A stretch of DNA of 64,000 nt from Mesorhabditis belari (lineage: Eukaryota > Nematoda > Chromadorea > Rhabditida > Rhabditidae): the NCBI GenBank assembly GCA_958450365.1, contig CAUEEP010000741.1:3372501-3436500 (forward strand), in the 5' to 3' direction. Positions 57,997 to 64,000 of this stretch are shown here, piece by piece (the stretch's first letter is position 1; each line of letters begins with the position of its first letter). The position numbers and the translations under genes are program-made. Under the pieces are notes generated by a model. That model was not told the DNA's origin. It did not search any database and saw only the letters and a list, made by a program, of their open reading frames with translations.

Positions 57997-59045
57997 ATGA
58001 AGACGTTGCTGTTCTTGTCGTTCCTCGTCGCACTGATCTCAGGTGGGTTGGGGAATGGAAAACATATGAAAATAGAAAAATTTTCTATGAAAATAGAAAT
58101 GACTTCTGTAAACTGCATAATTTTCTAAACTTTTCTAACAAGTAACATGAAAGTAAATCCCTGGGGTTTATTGAAATAGAGTATCGACAGTCTAGTCCAT
58201 GCTTTTTGGTGAATAACAAAAGATGGGAGGGATAGTAGAGGGAAAAATGGACAAATAAAAAGCCAAACTAAACAAACGTACTCCTAATGAGTGCTCCTAA
58301 TGAGTACAAACGATTACAAATGAGTACAAATGAGTACTAAATGAGTAACAGTAAAGCCTGGCTTTCGATCTGGCTTTGCTTCAGACTTGGTTCACAGAAA
58401 ATCGATGAACTTGGCTTCTGATCGGGCTCTGGCCTAGCCTAATCTGGCGTACAGGCTCTAGGGTCCATGACTGGCGATATGTTTGTGTCCTTGAGCTAGA
58501 AACAAAACCATTTTGACACTTACCTATTACTACATTCTCGCAAGGGTCAAGATGAGAAAATGGAACAAAAAAGAACAAGAACAAGAACAAACAAAAAATG
58601 GAACTAACAAAAAAGAGATTTCTAGATATTTCAAAACAGTTGTAACCTTAACAATGGACAACATTTTAGTGCATTTGAGCCAGAGAGTAAACCGGCCAAC
58701 CTAGTGCCTAGTGTGCTTGAGTTTCACTAGGTAATTTTCGGGAACACTAACAGCAACAGCAACAAGAATTCAGGGGTAGCTTTAATCAGCTTTCTTTCTT
58801 CACTTTTAGGGTTTACAAAGGCAGACTGGACGATATGAACGATTCCGATATGAACGATTAAACTAAAGTTTCCAGTTTTGCTCCCATCGGTCTCTTCAGC
58901 TCCATCAGCTCCTTTAGAGGACTACGTGAGACAATATGCCGATTTCGCTCCTGAACCCTTTCAATTGAGAAAGAAATGGACCCGACTCGAGCCGTCAATT
59001 CGCTTCTTCAAGGTGAAGATTTTGAGGAAAGATATAGAGGAGTGA
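57997..59045 (+). CDS. small secreted peptide precursor, about 71 aa
   Basis: Exon 1 (57997-58042) encodes MKTLLFLSFLVALIS, a signal peptide. Exon 2 (58876-59045) joins in phase and reads LLPSVSSAPSAPLEDYVRQY, ADFAPEPFQLRKKWTRLEPS and IRFFKVKILRKDIEE, ending at TGA. There are no cysteines. The basic RKK site and the IRFF motif make a neuropeptide-like precursor conceivable, but a Gly for amidation does not follow the RF. An alternative GTGAAG donor after FFK at 59012 could add a further exon. Confidence 0.55.
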
Positions 59046-59329
59046 CGTTGGAGATTTAAGATTTGTAATGGAGTTTTAGGGAAATTGAAAGATCGAAAAA
59101 CATTTCATTGATGATGTGCTCAAAAAAACGTTGAAACTAGGATTTGATTTGATTGAGAAATGGATATTTTGACCTTAGGAAACCAAAAAAACAGCTACTT
59201 AAGAAAACATTCATTTCTTAACCAAATTTGAGCACAAATGTTTTAAGAATCGAAAAATATCCTCAAAATTCTCACAAAAGTTGAATGTTAAAAGATTTGT
59301 CGCTATAAAAAGCATTATGATAATTTATT

Positions 59330-59870
59330 AGAATCATTAGAATCTTGGAATCTTGGAATCTTAGAACTGCTTAGAATGCTTAGAATCTTGGAACCTTTAA
59401 TATCATTAGAATCATTAGAATCATTAGAATCATTAGAAGCTTAGTATCAGCAGAATCATTAGATCATTAGAATCATTAGAAACTTAGAATCATTAGGATC
59501 TTAGAATGCTTAGAATCTTGGAACCTTTAATATCATTAGAATCATTAGAATCATTAGAATCATTAGAAGCTTAGTATCAGCAGAATCATTAGATCATTAG
59601 AATCATTAGAAACTTAGAATCATTAGGATCTTAGAATGCTTAGAATCTTAGAATCTTGGAATCTTTAGTATCATTAGAATCATTAGAATCATTAGAAGCT
59701 TAGTATCAGCAGAATCATTAGAATCATTAGAATCATTAGAATCATTAGAAGCATTAGAATGATTAGAATAATTAGAATCATTAGAAGCTTAGAATGCTTA
59801 GAATCATTAGAATCTTTAGAATCATTAGAATTCACTAGAAATTCATTAGAAATTCATTAGAATTAAGATG
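59330..59870. repeat. satellite-like array of a 9-bp unit with a 130-bp higher-order period
   Basis: The basic unit is AATCATTAG. A longer pattern (TAGAATCTTGGAACCTTTAA and on) recurs at 59381, 59511 and in altered form at 59641, i.e. every 130 bases. This shows that blocks of the small repeat were themselves duplicated. Confidence 0.85.
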
Positions 59871-60099
59871 AATGGATATTTTCAGGTTTTTTAAATGAAT
59901 TATTGAAAAGTTGAATGTAGATTTGGGTAATTTGAGCGTTTTTTTATCGTCAGATACCTAAATTAGCAAGTTTTCGCAACTGCCAAAACACCATTCTGGC
60001 AGGGAAGTAGAATGTTAGAAGCTGTAATAGTATTTGACTACGTACCTAAACAAAACTTAGGCCCAATAATGAACTTCCGAATATTTTGAGAAGAAGCAT

Positions 60100-60250
60100 G
60101 GTTGGTCGGTCTATGCAAGTCGGTCTGCAGTCGGCTATGCAGTCGGCTAGCGTCGAGCTATGCAGTCGGCTATGGTCGGTCTATGCAAGCGGCTATGAAG
60201 TCGGCTATGAGCGGCTATGCAGCGCTAGCAGCGGCATGGTCGGCTTGCCG
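60100..60250. repeat. degenerate CGGCTATGCAGT repeat
   Basis: Short GC-rich units around TCGGCTATGCAGTCGGCTAT repeat irregularly. The open frame read through it is repeat-driven. Confidence 0.7.
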
Positions 60251-62162
60251 TTCTCTAAGTTAAACAAGGAACTTTGGGGTAAAATCTTTCTTTAATCTTC
60301 GAATACACAAATCTCAAAAACCCTACTCGTTTTCTAGTTTTTCAATTTACAACTTCAACGTCAAAATCCAAAACAAATTCTAGTTTCAAAGTTTTTTTCG
60401 AATCCGCAAACCATTTTTGCAAGTTCTCCATTCCCAAATTGTTTTTTTTCCTGACATTTCACCGTTTCTTTTTTCAAAAACAGGTGAAAACCTGAATTTT
60501 TAAGAAAAATTGAACTTTATTGCATAAACTAGGAAAAGATTTTGACGTAATTCTTGCGAAATCATGAATTTTATTTTTAAATGAATCATTTGAAATGCGT
60601 GGGTTTTGCAAAAAAAAGCCTGAATATGTTTGGGTAAAGTCATTGAACAAAAGTAGGTGAGCAATTGTTTGCTGTTTGCTTTGTCGATCAAATTTCATTA
60701 AAGCTAAAAATAATTTGGTGAGAGAGAAAGAAAGACGAAAGTTTTGCTAAATTGGGTTATAGGTGAGTAGAAAAAGCTTTGAAATCTATAGAAATTGCAT
60801 AAAAAGAGCTATACAATAATCTTATTTTAATTAAAAGAGTCATAAGTACAATAGTATGATGTAAAACTGTAAAGCTGGTTATGTTTCGAGTGCTAATCGA
60901 GTCTGGGTTGTTATACTTATAGATCTTAGACAAATTCAAATCAAAAATATCTTTATGAAAGTTTTGAAAGCAAAAGCAAAGCAAGATCTGGTACTTGTCG
61001 GTTATGCTGGCTTATTGACTAACTAAATTAGCATTAAACTACTGCTATTTCTATTGTAGGTTAATCTAGAAGTATTCCTTGAACATCCCCCGGCCGTTGA
61101 AAGAGAGGTCAAAACCCCTGTGGAGAGAGGAGTTTAAACAGCTCGAGAGTGTATAGCAAAAACTTTTATGCCAGAAAGCACGCGTTTTCAGCAGATTCAA
61201 GATTTTAATTACAGATTCGGATTGCCCGTTTGATTTTCTATTGAATCAGCTAGGTCTCGTTTCGAAATACTCGAAATAGACCTAGTACTCTTCTTTAGTT
61301 AGATTTGGCCTCAACTGGCCTCAACTGGCCTCAACTGGCCTCAAATGCCCTTAACTGGCCTACTTGACCTCAACTGGCTTAATTACATTCCTTAGCCTTA
61401 CCAGAAGCTAAGTCTTGACCAGACTTCTGATCGGGCACTGGTTTTATTTTGAACTGGTCTAGACTTGTCTTCTGGTGGAGCAAGAAACTTGATGTGAACG
61501 CCAGAAATTAAGCCAACAGCTAGCCAGTCTTGAGCACCTTTTCCAATCCGTTATTTGTTCTTTTACTTCAACTTAACGAGTTAATTGCAAGAACTGAGCT
61601 AAAATGCAGAAAGATTTGAGCAAAATGGACAAAGATTTGTCTGAAACAGGATAAAAGGAATAATTTAACTTGTATTTAGCACTGACTATATTAAACAGTG
61701 AGTAAATAAACAAATTTTGAACATTATATAAAAATATTGGGAAAAGATATTTAAGCGAGACAAGAATTAAGCGAAATTCGCGCTTTTTCCCTCAGTCGTT
61801 TCACATTTTTTCTCACTTTCAAACTACTTTTAGATGTGAATTTGTAAGCTTCAATGAAAATCGCGGCGATAGAAATTTAGCCTTAGAAATGTTAAAAGAT
61901 AAAAGCAATACCAAGTGTCAGCAATTTCTTTAAAATCTATGCAAAACAATTCGTTTCCAGAGATCCGGCAGCGACTACTAGACGAAGAAAAAAGCCGTCT
62001 TCAAACAATCTCAAAAAATATTTCTTTTTCCCATGATCCGTGCCCCTGTGCTCCCCTCGATCTCTTCTTCTTTAAAATCTCATAATTTTCCATTTCTAAC
62101 TTCTCTATTAAATTCGTCATATCCATTATTGTACAGAACAAAAAAAAAATCAAAATTAAATA
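60251..62162. other. intergenic; short TGGCCTCAAC minisatellite
   Basis: At 61308-61380 the 10-bp unit TGGCCTCAAC is repeated about seven times with changes. No gene is supported elsewhere in this stretch. Confidence 0.4.
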
Positions 62163-62201
62163 TGAAAATGTTTTGTGTTTGTCTGTTTTTACTGTGTGCC
62201 G
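62163..62201 (+). CDS. possible first exon of a secreted peptide
   Basis: ATG at about 62161-62163 opens MKMFCVCLFLLCAG, a good signal peptide core, followed directly by a GTAATAAAG donor-like site. No downstream exon was identified, so this remains a weak call. Confidence 0.3.
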
Positions 62202-62629
62202 GTAATAAAGAATTCTTTTGTTCAAAAATTAAACTTTTTAAAAACATTTATCAGTCTTTTATCATAAAGTCGCTTTGGAAAATCAATGGGTTTGCTGTTA
62301 GTGAGTTAGCTGTTAGCTTTTAGAAGTTTGAAGGTTTCAATCTAAGCTGCTTTAATTACTCAAGCCTATTCTGTGGCCATAGGTATAGATAAACTCGATG
62401 AAAGTTACACATTTGTCCGCAGCATTGTCTTTCTTTTTAGTTTTAAATATACTTTCCCCCAAACTAACCCCATTTTCCGCGCTTTGATCTAATCCTTTTA
62501 GTTCAAAAACAAACTTTGAATCTCTACTCGAAAGTTCTTTCTCATCTCATGTTTTTTATTGTCTAGAAAAAGTCACTTGACTCAAAAACATCTCATTTTC
62601 AGTTATCGGACATTTAATACCAATGGGAA

Positions 62630-62876
62630 AGGGACAGGGCGCGTATAAAAGGTGGGACATCGCCCTTCTGCCATTGCCATTGGCATGCAACTTTGAGCTC
62701 AAATATCTTGGCTTCGGGCTATCTAATTTAAATGTTCTTGGTATCATTAGATCCGCCAAGTCTTTCTCTGTCGATTGGTGCAAAAATTATTGAAATTGGA
62801 CAGCTCAACACTAAGAAATTTGAGATCAAAATTAGATTGCCAATTGTAAAAGGGCGGGGCGTGTATCAAATGTCTC
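62630..62876. mobile_element. foldback element, copy 2
   Basis: Same family as 57729-57968: TTTGAGCTCAAATATCTTGG near the left and GGGCGGGGCGTGTATCAAAT at the right. The order of internal segments is rearranged and the arms are more diverged. Confidence 0.65.
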
Positions 62877-63134
62877 ACGATCCTCATTTTCTTTCGAAAT
62901 AATGACCTTAAAGGATTTCATTGTGGAATCGAGTTTGATCTGTAATTTTGAATGAGAAACCCCTTTCTCAATGAGAAGCCCTTTAATGAAAACGAAGGCA
63001 ATGCAAACAATTTGAGGCTCACTGAAAAAAAAGGCTTTTCTGCTTTGTTCTTTTCTCAAATGCTTGATAAGCTCTTTTGAAATATAAAAGTTCATTTGAA
63101 AATAACTCAAATGATCTAACATATCTACAAAAAT

Positions 63135-63975
63135 ATTTAAATTAACTAGAAACCAGGTCTAGATTATGTTTGGCTTTGGCTTTGGCAACAAAGCAGCAAA
63201 GCCGGATAGATCAGGACAAGCATAGGTTTTCGGCTTTGGCTTAACTTAAAGAACTAGCTCAGAATATCTTTGACTAAGAACTATATCTACAAAATTATTG
63301 GGTTGGGGAGAATGAGTCGGCGCCGAAAATGAAAAAAATGTCTAAAACTTCTATTCGACTTCGTCAAATAGTATGCGTTTGATATGAGTAGAATGGTTAA
63401 ATAATTCTCTACAAAATGACATTTAAAAGAAAATTCAAACGGCGCCTCCGCTCAAGAAAAAGCCATTTTTTCACAAAAACTACAAACTGTGATCTAGAAA
63501 AAACCATTGGTGGGATCTTCCTGCAAATTTGGCAACTTAAGTAATTGAATGTGCTCTATCTTTTTTATCTAAACACCAAAGAAGATTTATGTGAAAGAAA
63601 CTGTTCAAATGATGAGTCGGACTCTTTGCCATTTTAACCAGCTGCGTTTGGAAGTTCATAAACTCCACGAAAGAAAAGCTTTGTGGAATCTCTCAAAAGT
63701 GATTTTGTAGAGAAATAGTAGATCCTTTTGATGAAACCAAACGTATGTTTAAAGAAGGCTTCATGTGTGCAAAAAGTCCCTTTAAAGTTGGGCGCCGATT
63801 CATTCTCCCCAACCCAATACTTAAATTAACTAGAAACCAGGTCTAGATTATGTTTGGCTTTGGCTTTGGCAGCAAAGCCGCAAAGCCGGATAGATCCAGG
63901 ACAGGCATAGCTTTTCGACTTTAGTTTAACTTAGAGAACTAGCTCAGAATATCTTTGACTAAGAATTGTCATTTA
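63135..63975. repeat. about 160-bp direct duplication flanking a MITE
   Basis: The stretch AATTAACTAGAAACCAGGTC ... CTTTGACTAAGAA (63140-63282) is repeated at 63824-63966, directly on the other side of the 520-bp MITE. This is far longer than the TA duplication made by transposition. A tandem repeat was therefore either present before the insertion or formed around it. Confidence 0.75.
63298..63817. mobile_element. 520-bp mariner-type MITE, copy 2
   Basis: Same termini, length and nearly the same sequence as 27337-27856, with TA on both sides. No coding capacity. Confidence 0.85.
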
Positions 63976-64000
63976 AAAAGTTTACAATTCAGTTGCTGTA

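Noticed and set aside
57997..59045. FMRFamide-type neuropeptide gene
   Set aside because: The IRFF motif is not followed by Gly plus basic residues needed for amidation, so the name is not justified.
60086..60295. Small protein-coding gene in the GC-rich repeat
   Set aside because: The frame is a by-product of the CGGCTATGCAGT repeat.

Overview
The window is nuclear DNA of a nematode. The support is: genes split into many short exons by small introns with T-rich TTTCAG-type acceptors; an rpl-12 / Nup93 (npp-13) gene pair; seven-transmembrane chemoreceptor genes of the nematode Sr superfamily (one intact Srh type); small secreted peptide genes; AT-rich intergenic DNA; and many Tc1/mariner elements. 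A piggyBac-like element and a CR1/jockey-like LINE suggest a species other than Caenorhabditis elegans. The exact taxon cannot be read from the sequence.

Layout. 0.1-5.9 kb: a MAPK-like pseudokinase gene (+) whose first intron is packed with nested mariner-type elements and a LINE. 6-10.8 kb: transposon debris, including a decayed Tc3-like element with long inverted repeats. 11-14 kb: minus-strand genes of unknown function and a block duplicated again at 25-26 kb. 14.8-19.6 kb: a damaged rpl-12, an intact gene of unknown family (273 aa), and a truncated npp-13. 20-22 kb: a serpentine receptor gene with splice-phase errors. 22.5-24.2 kb: a secreted Thr-rich mucin-like gene (-). 26.3-31.4 kb: an intact srh-like receptor gene, 360 aa, with a piggyBac-like element and a 520-bp MITE in one intron. 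33.7-34.5 kb: two very small genes, a secreted peptide precursor and a cysteine-pair protein, facing each other. 34.9-37.0 and 45.3-47.1 kb: second and third copies of the rpl-12 3' end plus the unknown gene, both broken. 38.8-41.5 kb: a divergent G-protein alpha subunit gene (-). 43-45 kb: an S/P-rich gene with a possible WH1-like start. 47-51 kb: small gene fragments. 52-64 kb: mostly gene-poor DNA with minisatellites, foldback elements and one or two secreted peptide genes.

There is no operon-like pathway. The theme is chemosensory/signalling and secreted genes in a repeat-rich, recently rearranged region. The most notable items are the G-alpha subunit, which reads Leu where the switch II catalytic Gln belongs and carries a one-base frameshift; a complete MAPK-like pseudokinase whose splice acceptor was duplicated by a LINE insertion; and a three-copy segmental duplication in which only one copy of the unknown gene is intact. 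Homopolymer tracts at 14.88-15.42 kb look like a sequencing or assembly fault, so single-base frameshifts in this window should be read with caution.
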